Part shown: positions 15,595-24,841 of the stretch, piece after piece
How positions within the stretch are numbered: the first letter of the stretch is position 1
How the letters are laid out: every line of letters starts with the position of its first letter
Source of the DNA: JAIUNP01 sp020161975
Lineage (GTDB): Bacteria; Pseudomonadota; Alphaproteobacteria; Rhizobiales; Beijerinckiaceae
Direction of reading: 5' to 3'
Length of the DNA: 64,000 bases
NCBI GenBank assembly: GCA_036745275.1
Contig: DAIOGK010000018.1
Location: forward strand, 1-64,000
The notes under the pieces: model-generated
What the model saw: only the letters and a program-made list of their open reading frames with translations
Databases searched by the model: none
What the model was told of the DNA's origin: nothing
Translations under genes and position numbers: made by a program

Positions 15595-16314
15595 ATGACC
15601 GCCAAGCCGATCTTCAAACGCGCGCTGGTAAAGCTCTCGGGTGAGGCGCTGATGGGGCCTGAGCCCTTCGGCATCCACCAGCCCACCGTGCGGCAGATCT
15701 GCGCCGACCTTGTCGAAGCGGCCAATCTCGGCGCGGAGATTGCTGTCGTCATCGGCGGTGGCAATATCTTTCGCGGCGCGCAGATGTCCGGCATGGGCCT
15801 GTCGCGTCCGGCTGCGGATTCGATGGGAATGCTTGGCACGGTGATGAACTCGATCGCGCTCGAAGCGCAGGTGGAGGCGCTGGGCCACAAGGCGCGGGCG
15901 ATGTCGGCGGTGGCGATGCCGTCTGTGGTTGAAACCTATACGCGCCAGCAGGCGGCAGATCATCTTTCCAAGGGCCGGATTGTCATTCTGGCAGGCGGCA
16001 CCGGCAATCCGTTCTTCACCACAGATACCGGCGGCGCCTTGCGGGCGGCGGAACTCGATTGCGACGTGATGCTCAAGGCAACGCAGGTGGACGGCATCTA
16101 TACGGCGGACCCAAAGAAGGATCCGTCTGCCAAGCGTTACGATCGTGTGTCCTATGACGAAGTGATCGCCCGGGATCTCAAGGTGATGGATACTGCGGCC
16201 TTCGCGCTTGCGCGCGACGCGAGCCTGCCGATCATCGTTTTTTCGATCCACGAGCCGGGCGCGATTGCCCGCGTTCTGACGGGCGCGGGGCACGGAACCA
16301 TCGTCGGACGGTGA
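15595..16314 (+). CDS. pyrH: UMP kinase
   Basis: It phosphorylates UMP to UDP. The 239-residue amino-acid-kinase-fold protein has KLSGEALMG near residue 15, VIGGGNIFRGAQ, VETYTRQQAADHL, LAGGTGNPFFTTDTGGALRA and DGIYTADPKKDPSAKRY, all hallmark stretches of PyrH. ATG 15595 (MTAKPIFKRAL) is preceded by AGGAG at 8 nt; the frame is open 12 codons further. It stands with frr, uppS and cdsA in the widely conserved translation-to-envelope cluster. Confidence 0.98.
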   Translation: MTAKPIFKRALVKLSGEALMGPEPFGIHQPTVRQICADLVEAANLGAEIAVVIGGGNIFRGAQMSGMGLSRPAADSMGMLGTVMNSIALEAQVEALGHKARAMSAVAMPSVVETYTRQQAADHLSKGRIVILAGGTGNPFFTTDTGGALRAAELDCDVMLKATQVDGIYTADPKKDPSAKRYDRVSYDEVIARDLKVMDTAAFALARDASLPIIVFSIHEPGAIARVLTGAGHGTIVGR

Positions 16315-16409
16315 AAGCGCCGGTGAAAACAGGCCGGCTCCGACTTGCGGGGCAGGCTTTCGAGGCGTAACGAGAACAAAAGCATCCGGGGACGACATTC
16401 GAGGACGAC

Positions 16410-16970
16410 ATGGCCGATACCTACGATCTCAACGACATCAAGCGCAGAATGCAGGGGGCGGTGGCCGCCTTGAAGCATGATCTCGCCTCGCTCAGGACGG
16501 GGCGTGCCTCTGCCAATCTGCTCGATCCGATTGAGGTGGAAGCCTATGGCGCCCGGATGCCGCTGAGCCAAGTCGCAACCATTTCGGTCCCGGAAGCGCG
16601 GATGCTGTCCGTGCAGGTGTGGGATCGCTCGATGGTCACGCCCGTTGAAAAGGCCATCCGCGAATCCTCCCTGGGCCTCAATCCGAACACAGAAGGGCAG
16701 GTGATCCGCCTGCGCATTCCCGAACTGAATGAGCAGCGCCGCAAGGAAATGGTCAAGGTGGCGCACAAATATGCCGAGGCGGCGCGCGTTGCGGCCCGCC
16801 ATGTGCGTCGCGATGCCATGGACCTTCTCAAGAAGCTGGAGAAGGACGGCAAGATGGCCAAGGACGACGCCACGCGCGGTTCTGATCAGGTGCAGAAGGC
16901 CACGGATTCGACCATTGCCGAACTTGATGCCGCCCTTGCGCACAAGGAAAAAGAGATCATGCAGGTCTGA
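16410..16970 (+). CDS. frr: Ribosome recycling factor
   Basis: RRF splits post-termination ribosomes with EF-G. The 186-residue sequence shows the three-helix-bundle landmarks: LRTGRASANLLDPIEVEAYG, PLSQVATISVPEARML, VRLRIPEL-type strand (VIRLRIPELNEQRRKEMVK) and the C-terminal helix ending HKEKEIMQV. Start ATG 16410 has GAGG 5 nt upstream. It lies 95 nt after pyrH and 18 nt before uppS. Confidence 0.98.
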   Translation: MADTYDLNDIKRRMQGAVAALKHDLASLRTGRASANLLDPIEVEAYGARMPLSQVATISVPEARMLSVQVWDRSMVTPVEKAIRESSLGLNPNTEGQVIRLRIPELNEQRRKEMVKVAHKYAEAARVAARHVRRDAMDLLKKLEKDGKMAKDDATRGSDQVQKATDSTIAELDAALAHKEKEIMQV

Positions 16971-16988
16971 CGGAAAGCTGTCCCCGCC

Positions 16989-17747
16989 ATGACTCAGGCT
17001 GTCCGCCCCATCCCGTCCGACCCTGCCGCCGAAGAGGCGGCGCGTGGCCCCTGTGGCCTGCGTCATGTCGGCATCATCATGGATGGCAACGGGCGCTGGG
17101 CGGTCAAGCGTGGGCTGCCGCGCGTGTTCGGCCATCGCGCAGGCGTGGATGCCTTGCGCGGTGTTGTCCGGCATTTCTGCGACCTCGGCATTCCTTACCT
17201 CACGATCTACAGCTTCTCCTCGGAGAACTGGTCGCGCCCGGCCGGCGAGGTGTCCGAACTTCTCGGGCTGCTGAAGCGCTTTATCCGGCACGATCTTGCC
17301 GATCTTCATGCGCGCAATGTGCGGGTGCGGGTGATCGGCGAACGCGCCTCGCTTTCTGACGATCTCGTATCGTTGCTGGAAGAGGCCGAGGCCAAAACGG
17401 CCCGCAATACCGGGCTCACATTCGTGGTCGCTTTCAATTATGGCGCACGGCAGGAAATCGTGGCTGCCGCCCGCGCAATGGCGGAGGCGGTGTACACAGG
17501 GCGGATGACGCCGGACGAAATTACCGAGGAGGCGCTGGCGCGGCATCTGACCACGTCGGGCATTCCCGATCCCGACCTGATCATCCGCACATCCGGTGAA
17601 CAGCGGTTGTCAAACTTCCTGATGTGGCAGGCGGCCTACGCCGAATTCGTGTTCACGCCTGTGCTCTGGCCGGATTTCGATCGTGCGGCGCTCGATGCAG
17701 CGTTGCTGGAATACGGCGGTCGCAAGCGCCGGTTCGGCGGCCTGTGA
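16989..17747 (+). CDS. uppS: Undecaprenyl diphosphate synthase (isoprenyl transferase)
   Basis: It makes the C55 lipid carrier for peptidoglycan and O-antigen from farnesyl and isopentenyl diphosphates. The 252-residue cis-prenyltransferase has the catalytic HVGIIMDGNGRWA (Asp32), GHRAGVDALR, TIYSFSSENW.RP (YSFSSENWSRP), and the C-terminal PDLIIRTSGEQRLSNFL followed by AYAEF. An N-terminal extension of about 25 residues precedes the conserved core. Its TGA overlaps the cdsA ATG by one base. Confidence 0.97.
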   Translation: MTQAVRPIPSDPAAEEAARGPCGLRHVGIIMDGNGRWAVKRGLPRVFGHRAGVDALRGVVRHFCDLGIPYLTIYSFSSENWSRPAGEVSELLGLLKRFIRHDLADLHARNVRVRVIGERASLSDDLVSLLEEAEAKTARNTGLTFVVAFNYGARQEIVAAARAMAEAVYTGRMTPDEITEEALARHLTTSGIPDPDLIIRTSGEQRLSNFLMWQAAYAEFVFTPVLWPDFDRAALDAALLEYGGRKRRFGGL

Positions 17748-18583
17748 TGGCGGGAGAGGGCCTGCGCGGGCAGAGCGAGCTGACGCAACGCGTTGTTTCT
17801 GCTGTTGTTCTGGCCAGCGTGGCCGTGTTCACCGCCTGGTGGGGCGCCTGGCCGTTCGCACTCGTCTGGTGCGCGCTTGCCGTGGCGGTTGCCTACGAAT
17901 GGAGCCGCATCGTCGCGCCGGAAAGGGCACTGGCACTGGCCGCCGCGATGGCGGCATTGGGACTGTTGCTGGTATTGTCGACAAGCCTGCCGAACGCGTT
18001 TGGCGCGTCTGTTCTGGCAGCCGTCGGCAGCGTCATCGCCATTCCACTGCTGGCCAGGCACCCCGCCCGCAACTGGATGGCAGCGGGGCTCGCCTATGCC
18101 TATCTGCTGGCGGCGGCGAGCGTACTGGTGCGCGGTGAAGGCCGCATGGGGTTTGTTGCCATTTTCTACCTGTTCGCCGTGGTCTGGATGACGGATATCG
18201 GCGCCTATTTCGCCGGTCGCTCGATTGGCGGACCCAAATTCGCCCCGCGCATCAGCCCGAAGAAAACCTGGTCGGGCGTCGTTGGCGGGCTCATCGCCGG
18301 CGTTGTGAGTAGCCTCCTCGTGCTTCTGGCGTTCGGCATCCCGGTGAGGGCCGTCCACGCCCTGATCTCTCTGATGCTTGGCATTTCCGTGGTCTTTGGC
18401 GACCTGTTTGAATCCTTTCTCAAGCGCCGCTTCGGCGTGAAGGATGCGGGCGCGCTCATTCCCGGTCACGGCGGCTTTCTCGATCGGCTGGATGGCTTCA
18501 CGCTCGCGGTGGTTCTGGCCGCGCTGATCGGCGGATTGCGCGGTGGCTGGCGCGATGTGGCAGGCGGGCTTCTGGGATGGTAG
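17747..18583 (+). CDS. cdsA: Phosphatidate cytidylyltransferase
   Basis: It converts phosphatidic acid and CTP into CDP-diacylglycerol in the inner membrane. The 278-residue, roughly eight-helix protein carries the CDP-DAG synthase signature SPKKTWSGVVGGLIAG and the C-terminal GDLFESFLKRRFGVKDAGALIPGHGG-type sequence, interrupted by family-typical D and K residues. ATG 17747 overlaps the uppS stop (TGATG); the frame is open upstream inside uppS. Its end overlaps the dxr start by 7 bp, so uppS, cdsA and dxr are coupled. Confidence 0.95.
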   Translation: MAGEGLRGQSELTQRVVSAVVLASVAVFTAWWGAWPFALVWCALAVAVAYEWSRIVAPERALALAAAMAALGLLLVLSTSLPNAFGASVLAAVGSVIAIPLLARHPARNWMAAGLAYAYLLAAASVLVRGEGRMGFVAIFYLFAVVWMTDIGAYFAGRSIGGPKFAPRISPKKTWSGVVGGLIAGVVSSLLVLLAFGIPVRAVHALISLMLGISVVFGDLFESFLKRRFGVKDAGALIPGHGGFLDRLDGFTLAVVLAALIGGLRGGWRDVAGGLLGW

Positions 18584-19755
18584 GGGCGGTGCCCGTCACT
18601 GTCTCCGTCCTTGGCGCAACGGGGTCCATTGGCAAAAGCGCTGCAGCGGTCATCGGTGCCAACAAGGACCGCTATCGCGTCGAGGCGGTGGCCGGCGGCA
18701 GTAATCCACAGGAACTTGCACGCGTCGCGCGGCAACTCGGCGCGCGATTTGCGGCGATTTTTGACCAGGCAGCCTATCCCGCGCTGAAGGAAGCGCTGGC
18801 CGGCAGCGGCATCACGGCGGCAGCCGGGGCAGGGGCTGTCTGCGAAGCGGCCGCCCGCCCGGCCGATCGGGTGGTGGCGGCGATTACCGGCATTGCCGGG
18901 TTGGCCCCCACCTGCGCAGCGCTTGCGCAGGGCTCGACGGTCGCTCTTGCCAACAAAGAGGCCATGGTCTCCGCCGGTGCGGCGGTGCTGAAACTTGCTG
19001 CAAGCCATGGTGCGACGATTTTACCGCTCGATTCCGAGCATAACTCGCTGTTCCAGGCGATGGGCGGGGCGCCGATGTCCACCGTCGCGCGGCTCACGCT
19101 GACCGCATCAGGCGGGCCTTTCCGTTTGTGGAGCGCCGAGGCCATCGCCGGCGCCACGCTCGCTGAAGCGCTGAAGCACCCAAATTTTGCGATGGGCTCG
19201 AAGATCACCATCGATTCGGCGACGATGATGAACAAGGGGCTGGAACTGATCGAGGCACAGCACCTCTTCGGCCTTCCCGAGGAGCGGATCGACGTGCTGG
19301 TTCATCCCCAGCAGATGATCCATGGCCTCGTCACATTCACCGATGGCAGCGTGAACGCCGGGCTGGCTGTGCCGGACATGCGCGTTCCGATGGCCCATTG
19401 TCTGGCCTGGCCCGAGCGCTGTGACAGCGCCACGCCCGCTCTCGATCTGATCCGGATCGGCCGTCTCGATTTCGAGGCGCCGGATGAAACGCGCTTTCCC
19501 GCGCTGCGGCTCGCCCGAGAAGCGATGCGCGCGAACGGAGCGGTTCCCACCGTGCTGAACGCAGCAAACGAGGTGGCCGTTGCCGCGTTTCTTAATTCCC
19601 GCATTGGATTTGCAGATATCGTTAAAATTGTAGAAACTGTCATGATTATGCCCGCAATGGCTGATTTACCGGCTCCGGCATCGGTGGAAGACGCTGTTTC
19701 CATCGATTCGGAAGCGCGGCTCAGGGCAGGCGAGGTGTTGTCGCGCCTTTCCTGA
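18577..19755 (+). CDS. dxr: 1-deoxy-D-xylulose 5-phosphate reductoisomerase
   Basis: This is the second step of the MEP isoprenoid pathway, NADPH-dependent. The 392-residue protein has the dinucleotide motif LGATGSIGKSAAAVI near the start, ALANKEAMVSAGAAV, the metal/substrate motif PLDSEHNSLFQ, ASGGPFR, HPNFAMGSKITIDSATMMNK and IHPQ-type VHPQQMIHGLV. All catalytic landmarks are present. It overlaps cdsA by 7 bp and supplies precursors used by the adjacent uppS. Confidence 0.97.
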   Translation: MVGAVPVTVSVLGATGSIGKSAAAVIGANKDRYRVEAVAGGSNPQELARVARQLGARFAAIFDQAAYPALKEALAGSGITAAAGAGAVCEAAARPADRVVAAITGIAGLAPTCAALAQGSTVALANKEAMVSAGAAVLKLAASHGATILPLDSEHNSLFQAMGGAPMSTVARLTLTASGGPFRLWSAEAIAGATLAEALKHPNFAMGSKITIDSATMMNKGLELIEAQHLFGLPEERIDVLVHPQQMIHGLVTFTDGSVNAGLAVPDMRVPMAHCLAWPERCDSATPALDLIRIGRLDFEAPDETRFPALRLAREAMRANGAVPTVLNAANEVAVAAFLNSRIGFADIVKIVETVMIMPAMADLPAPASVEDAVSIDSEARLRAGEVLSRLS

Positions 19756-19833
19756 CATGGCACGATTGCGACTGATTAATGCGGGCATTCTACTGTCGCA
19801 GGCGCGGCGGTATCCCCGCGGAGGAGTTGGGCT

Positions 19834-20979
19834 TTGACTGATTTTCTGGTGATGGCGGGCGCCAACCTCTGGAGCCTCGCCGGCTATCTGGTGCCGTTCT
19901 TCTTCGTTTTGGCGCTCGTCATTTTCGTGCATGAGCTCGGCCACTATCTGGTAGGCCGCTGGTGCGGCGTGGGGGTTGATGCCTTCTCGCTCGGCTTCGG
20001 GCCGAAAGTGTTCGGCTGGCGTGACAAACACGGCACGGACTGGAAGCTGAGCGCGATTCCGCTGGGCGGATATGTGAAGTTCAAGGGTGACCTCAACGGC
20101 GCCAGCGTGCCGGATCATGAGACCATCGACCGCATGAGCGCCGACGAGCGCAAGGGCGCATTCCAGTTCAAGCCGCTCTGGCAGCGTGCGGCAATCGTGG
20201 CAGCGGGGCCCCTGGCGAACTTCCTGATGGCCTTCGTGGTGTTCACGGCGGCCTTCATGCTCTCCGGGCAATATGTGATCGACCCTGTCATCGACAAGGT
20301 TGTGGCCGGCTCACCGGCTGACGAGGCGGGAATCAAGTCGGGTGACCGCGTTCTCACGATCGATGGCGAGAAGATCGCCACATTCGAGGATGTCCGCCGC
20401 CATGTTGTGGATAGCGGAGACCAGCCGCTGGCGATGGAGATCGAGCGCGGAAGCACGGTGCTGAACCTGAAGGCCGCGCCGCGCGTGACAGAACAACGTA
20501 CCTCCCTCGGCGTCGTCCGTAACAAGACCCTGGGTGTGACCTCCTCAAGCCTGCCCGAACATCAACATCTGATCCACCACGGACTGATCGACGCCAGCGT
20601 GCTGAGCGTCAACCAGATCGGCAACGTGATTGGCCAGTCGGTCCGCTACATAAAGGGCCTGATTTCCGGCCGGGAAAAGGCCGATCAGTTGAGCGGCCCG
20701 ATTCGAATCGCACAAGTCTCTGGAAAGGTTGCCGAAACAGGATTCGTCTCGCTGTTGACGCTGGCGGCGATCCTGTCGATTTCCATCGGATTCATTAACC
20801 TCATGCCAATCCCTTTGCTTGATGGCGGGCACCTGATGTTCTACGCAATCGAAGGTATTTTCGGGCGTCCCCTGAGTCGGCGGACGCAGGAAATCGGGTT
20901 CCGGATCGGCCTGGCGCTGGTTCTGCTTCTGATGGTGTTTGTGACGGTCAACGACATCGTTCAGATCCAGAAGAGTTGA
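19834..20979 (+). CDS. rseP: Site-2 zinc metalloprotease RseP
   Basis: This is an intramembrane protease that releases envelope-stress transcription factors. The 381-residue protein has the zinc motif HELGH at residues 33-37, a PDZ domain around 155-230 (VAGSPADEAGIKSGDRVLTI), and the second metal site NLMPIPLLDGGH near residue 322. The start appears to be TTG 19834: GAGGAG is 7 nt upstream and the resulting N-terminal helix is complete, whereas the next ATG (19849) would trim it. A terminator follows at 20996-21030, before bamA. Confidence 0.95.
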   Translation: MTDFLVMAGANLWSLAGYLVPFFFVLALVIFVHELGHYLVGRWCGVGVDAFSLGFGPKVFGWRDKHGTDWKLSAIPLGGYVKFKGDLNGASVPDHETIDRMSADERKGAFQFKPLWQRAAIVAAGPLANFLMAFVVFTAAFMLSGQYVIDPVIDKVVAGSPADEAGIKSGDRVLTIDGEKIATFEDVRRHVVDSGDQPLAMEIERGSTVLNLKAAPRVTEQRTSLGVVRNKTLGVTSSSLPEHQHLIHHGLIDASVLSVNQIGNVIGQSVRYIKGLISGREKADQLSGPIRIAQVSGKVAETGFVSLLTLAAILSISIGFINLMPIPLLDGGHLMFYAIEGIFGRPLSRRTQEIGFRIGLALVLLLMVFVTVNDIVQIQKS

Positions 20980-20995
20980 CCCGTGGCGTGCATGT

Positions 20996-21030
20996 CACGG
21001 CCCCTGTCAAAAAGGGTCGTGGCGTTTTTT
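20996..21030 (+). terminator. Intrinsic terminator after rseP
   Basis: Stem CACGGCCC (20996-21003) / GGGTCGTG (21014-21021) with one G-T pair, then GCGTTTTTTC. It marks the end of the uppS-cdsA-dxr-rseP transcript and implies a separate promoter for bamA. Confidence 0.6.
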
Positions 21031-21035
21031 CAAGG

Positions 21036-21063
21036 TTGCATTGGCGGCCCAAGTGGTTAGAAG
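21036..21063 (+). promoter_or_regulatory. Possible bamA promoter
   Basis: TTGCAT (21036-21041), 16-nt spacer, TAGAAG (21058-21063), just after the rseP terminator. It would leave a leader of about 80 nt. Confidence 0.35.
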
Positions 21064-21152
21064 CAGGGTGCGGCTTTCAATCTTAACCGATTGATAGCTT
21101 TTGGCTCCCGCCCAAAAACAGAAACTTGGCGACGGCTCAGACAGGCGAAGCG

Positions 21153-23717
21153 ATGATGAAGATGGACGACAGCAATTTGCGGACTGCAAAGCGTGCGGCG
21201 AAGCGCCGGCGTGCTGCTGGCGCGCTGACTGCAGGTTTCCTCGGGGTGATGGCTTCGGGACTGGTAGCGTTGCCCGCCCTTGCGCAGAATATCGTCGTGC
21301 AGGGTAATACCCGGACTGATGCCGAGACAATCCGGTCGTATCTCCAGCTTGCGCCGGGCGAAAGCTATACCACCGCCCGTATCAACCAGGCCGTTAAGGA
21401 TCTCTTCGCCACCGGCCTGTTCTCCGACGTGAAGGTCAACCGCTCCGGCAACGGGGTCGTGGTCCGCGTCGTTGAGAACACGATGATCAACCGCGTTTCG
21501 TTCGAGGGCAACAACAAGCTCAAGACCGATATCCTCCAGAGCGAAGTGCAGAGCCGTTCGCGCGGGCCGTTCAGCCAAGCACTCGTTGACAACGATGTTC
21601 AGCGGCTGCGCGAGATCTATCGCCGCTCCGGACGCGGCGAGGCGCAGATCAGCGCGCGCGTCGTGAATGGCGCCAATGGCCGCGTGGACGTGACCTATGT
21701 CATCGTCGAGGGCTCCAAGACCGGCGTTCAGGCGATTGAATTCGTCGGAAACAATGCGTTTTCGGCCTCGCGGCTGCGCAATGTGATGGAGACGACCGAG
21801 TCGGGCCTGTTCGGCTGGCTGAAGTCGTCCGACGTCTACGATCCGGACCGCCTTGCGGCGGACGTGGACCGCATCCGTCGCTATTACCTCAAGAATGGCT
21901 ACGCTGATTTCCGCGTTCTTTCCTCGTCGGCCGAGTATGACAACGCCAAGAAGGGCTATGTCATCACCATCGCGGTCGAGGAAGGTCGCCAGTATCGCGT
22001 CGCAGGTGTCAGCGTTGATTCGCGCGTTCGCGACGTCGACAATGCCTCGCTCCAGAAGGCTGTTCGCACGTCGGCGGGGGACGTCTACAACGCCGAAGCC
22101 GTTGAAAAGTCGGTCGAGGCAATCGCCAGCGAAACCGCCAAGCGCGGCTACGCCTTTGCGCAGGTGCGCCCGCGCGGCGAGCGCGATCCGGCCACCCAGA
22201 CCGTCAACATCGTCTACTCGGTCGAGGAAGGTCCGCGCGTTTACGTTGAGCGGATCAACGTGCGCGGCAACACCCGCACCCGCGATTATGTGATCCGTCG
22301 TGAGTTCGACATGGGCGAGGGCGACGCCTACAACAAGGTGTTCGTCGACCGTGCGGAGCGGCGCCTCAAGGCCCTTGGCTTCTTCAAGAACGTTCGCGTG
22401 TCGAGCGAACCGGGTTCCTCGCCGGACCGTGTGATCGTGAACGTGGATGTCGAGGATCAGGCCACGGGTGCATTCTCGGTGGCCGGCGGTTATTCGACGA
22501 CCGACGGTTTCATGGCCGAACTTTCCGTCCAGGAATCCAACTTCCTCGGTCGTGGCCAGTTCGTGCGCGCCAGCATCTCGAACGGCGAGCGGAGCCGCGG
22601 CTACGAATTCTCCTTCACCGAGCCGTTCTTCCTGGATCGCCGTCTTGCGGCCGGTTTTGATCTGTTCCAGAAGCAGACCTTCAACTCGCAGTATTCGCGC
22701 TACGAGACCAAGACGACCGGCGGCACCGTCCGCATGGCTCTGCCGTTCAATGACGAGTTCTCGATTGGCGTCCGCTATTCGCTGTATCAGCAGCGGTTGA
22801 CCATCCGGAACACGGCGGCTCATCCGTATAACGACTGTACCTACAGCCTCGGCGAAGGCATCACGACGCTCAACGGGCAGAACTACTGCTTGCTGAACGG
22901 CGAAGCCTCGGTGGCGGTGAAGCAGGCGCAGGGCGATACGCTGACCTCGCTCGCGGGTCTGACCTTCGCCTACAACTCGCTCGACAATCCGAAGAACCCG
23001 ACCAGCGGTATCCTGGCCGAACTTCGTCCGGAAATCGCGGGCCTCGGTGGCGACAGCAAGTTCTTCCGCGTTACGGCGGATGCCCGCTATTTCTATCCGA
23101 TCCACGATGACATCACCGGTATCCTGCGCGTGCAGGGCGGTCATATCTCCGGCTTCGGCAAGGTCGACAACTCGTCCTACAGCGGCAACGTCCGCATGAT
23201 CGACCACTTCTTCCTTGGCCCGACGCTGGTCCGCGGTTTCGCGCCGGGCGGTATCGGTCCGCGCGACCTCAATGGCGATCCGTCCGGCAACGCGCTCGGT
23301 GGAACGTCCTACTACGGCGCCTCGGCGGAAGCCCAGTTCGCGCTGCCGTGGGTGCCGCGTGAGCTTGGCCTGAGGGGCGCAGTGTTCGCCGATGCCGGTA
23401 CGCTGTTCAACTACAAGGGCGCGACCGCGTTCGATGTGAACCGCAATGGTGTCTACGACGGCTTTGCGGGTGGCTGTGCGGCCACGGCCCTGTCCGCGAC
23501 CGGTGGTCAGGCGGAGTGCGTGAACGTGCGCGACAAGAACGTCCTGCGCTCGTCCATCGGCGCCAGCATCCTGTGGCAGTCGCCGCTGGGGCCGATCCGC
23601 TTCGACTACGCCTATGCCCTGACCAAGGACAAGGGTCTGCTTGATCCGACCACGGGCGCGCATCTGGGCCGTGATCGGCTCCAGGCCTTCCGCTTCTCCG
23701 GCGGCACGCGCTTCTAA
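21153..23717 (+). CDS. bamA: Outer membrane protein assembly factor BamA
   Basis: This is the central component of the beta-barrel assembly machine. The 854-residue precursor has a signal peptide after a basic n-region (KRAAKRRRAAG), with probable cleavage after ALPALA before QNIVVQGN. Five POTRA repeats follow to about residue 430, then the Omp85 barrel. Family landmarks include LVRGFAPGGIGPRD in the substrate-loop region and a C-terminal beta-signal ending in Phe (FSGGTRF). ATG 21153 is chosen; a TTG 9 codons upstream is also in frame. A terminator follows at 23727-23754. Co-location with rseP and lpxD is typical. Confidence 0.97.
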   Translation: MMKMDDSNLRTAKRAAKRRRAAGALTAGFLGVMASGLVALPALAQNIVVQGNTRTDAETIRSYLQLAPGESYTTARINQAVKDLFATGLFSDVKVNRSGNGVVVRVVENTMINRVSFEGNNKLKTDILQSEVQSRSRGPFSQALVDNDVQRLREIYRRSGRGEAQISARVVNGANGRVDVTYVIVEGSKTGVQAIEFVGNNAFSASRLRNVMETTESGLFGWLKSSDVYDPDRLAADVDRIRRYYLKNGYADFRVLSSSAEYDNAKKGYVITIAVEEGRQYRVAGVSVDSRVRDVDNASLQKAVRTSAGDVYNAEAVEKSVEAIASETAKRGYAFAQVRPRGERDPATQTVNIVYSVEEGPRVYVERINVRGNTRTRDYVIRREFDMGEGDAYNKVFVDRAERRLKALGFFKNVRVSSEPGSSPDRVIVNVDVEDQATGAFSVAGGYSTTDGFMAELSVQESNFLGRGQFVRASISNGERSRGYEFSFTEPFFLDRRLAAGFDLFQKQTFNSQYSRYETKTTGGTVRMALPFNDEFSIGVRYSLYQQRLTIRNTAAHPYNDCTYSLGEGITTLNGQNYCLLNGEASVAVKQAQGDTLTSLAGLTFAYNSLDNPKNPTSGILAELRPEIAGLGGDSKFFRVTADARYFYPIHDDITGILRVQGGHISGFGKVDNSSYSGNVRMIDHFFLGPTLVRGFAPGGIGPRDLNGDPSGNALGGTSYYGASAEAQFALPWVPRELGLRGAVFADAGTLFNYKGATAFDVNRNGVYDGFAGGCAATALSATGGQAECVNVRDKNVLRSSIGASILWQSPLGPIRFDYAYALTKDKGLLDPTTGAHLGRDRLQAFRFSGGTRF

Positions 23718-23726
23718 CGGGTTGAC

Positions 23727-23754
23727 AACGGAGGCTGCGGCCTCCGTTCTTTTT
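23727..23754 (+). terminator. Intrinsic terminator after bamA
   Basis: Nine-bp perfect stem AACGGAGGC / GCCTCCGTT with loop TGCG, followed by CTTTTTT. It is only 10 nt before the lpxD start, so it probably attenuates rather than blocks expression of the lipid A genes. Confidence 0.85.
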
Positions 23755-23763
23755 CAGGGTGTT

Positions 23764-24804
23764 ATGATGACGGCTCCGGCCTTTTTTTCCAAGCCAGAGC
23801 CGATGACAATCGCATCGCTTGCTGAAGCCACGGGCGCGAGGCTGGCGGATGGAGCGGATGGCTCTGTCGTCGTTTCCTCGGTGGCGCCGCTGGATGCTGC
23901 ACGCGCTGGAGACCTGACCTTTCTCGAAAACACGGCCTATGTGGTGCAGGCGGCGAGCACGGAAGCGTCCGCTTGCTATATCGCGCCAAAGTTTGTCGAA
24001 AAGCTCCGGCCGGGCGTAATTCCGCTGATCTCGAACGAGCCTTACAGGGCATACGCCAAGGCGGCCGCGCTGCTGTTCCCGGCCTCCATGAAGCCGACCT
24101 CGATGTTCGGCACCAGTGGCATCGCACCGGGCAGTTTCATCCATCCGACGGCGCACCTTGAAGAGGATGTCACCGTGGACCCCGGCGCGGTAATCGGTCC
24201 GGGAGCCGAGATCGGCGCCCGCAGTTTTATTGGTGCCGGCGCGGTGATTGGTCCCCAAGTGCGGATCGGGCGCGGCGCTTCGGTCGGCCCCGGCGCAACC
24301 ATACAGAACGCGTTGATCGGCAACCGTGTCATTCTCCATCCCGGCGTGCGGATCGGGCAGGATGGCTTCGGTTTTGCCATGGGCGCCACGCACCTCAAGG
24401 TGCCGCAACTCGGACGCGTGATCATCCAGGATGATGTCGAAATCGGCGCCAATGCCACCATCGACCGCGGCGCCACGCGCGACACGGTGATCGGCGAAGG
24501 AACGAAGATCGATAATCTGGTCCAGATTGCGCATAACGTCACCGTCGGGCGGCATTGCGTAATTGTTGCGCAGGTTGGCATTTCCGGTTCGACGACGCTG
24601 GAGGATTACGTCGTCGTGGCGGGGCAGGCGGGCATTACCGGCCATTTGAGGATCGGCATGGGCGCGCAGATCGGCGCGCAATCCGGCGTCATGACCGATG
24701 TTGAACCCGGCGCGCGCTATCTCGGCTCGCCAGCGAAGCCCGCGCGGCAGGCCATGCGGGAGGTTGCGGCCTTGGCCAAACTGATCGGGCGTGGCAAAAG
24801 CTAA
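23764..24804 (+). CDS. lpxD: UDP-3-O-(3-hydroxyacyl)glucosamine N-acyltransferase
   Basis: This is the third step of lipid A synthesis, N-acylation of UDP-3-O-acyl-glucosamine. The 346-residue protein has an N-terminal uridine-binding domain (MTIASLAEATGARL, VAPLDAARAGDLTFLENTAY) and a long left-handed beta-helix of hexapeptide repeats from about 110 to 320. The catalytic His region is VQIAHNVTVGRHCVI. The start is taken as ATG 23764 (an ATG follows directly) because it matches family length; the ribosome site is weak, and the bamA terminator is just upstream. Confidence 0.95.
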   Translation: MMTAPAFFSKPEPMTIASLAEATGARLADGADGSVVVSSVAPLDAARAGDLTFLENTAYVVQAASTEASACYIAPKFVEKLRPGVIPLISNEPYRAYAKAAALLFPASMKPTSMFGTSGIAPGSFIHPTAHLEEDVTVDPGAVIGPGAEIGARSFIGAGAVIGPQVRIGRGASVGPGATIQNALIGNRVILHPGVRIGQDGFGFAMGATHLKVPQLGRVIIQDDVEIGANATIDRGATRDTVIGEGTKIDNLVQIAHNVTVGRHCVIVAQVGISGSTTLEDYVVVAGQAGITGHLRIGMGAQIGAQSGVMTDVEPGARYLGSPAKPARQAMREVAALAKLIGRGKS

Positions 24805-24841
24805 CAGACACAGGGCTTGCCAAGGGCGAACGAGCATACCA

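Noticed and set aside
14125..16398. 757-codon minus-strand frame spanning rpsB, tsf and pyrH
   Set aside because: It crosses three clear genes and a terminator, and its translation has no recognisable domain. It is an artefact of high GC.
21057..23663. 868-codon open frame antisense to bamA
   Set aside because: It mirrors bamA codon periodicity on the opposite strand; the plus-strand product has a complete signal peptide, POTRA domains and beta-barrel.
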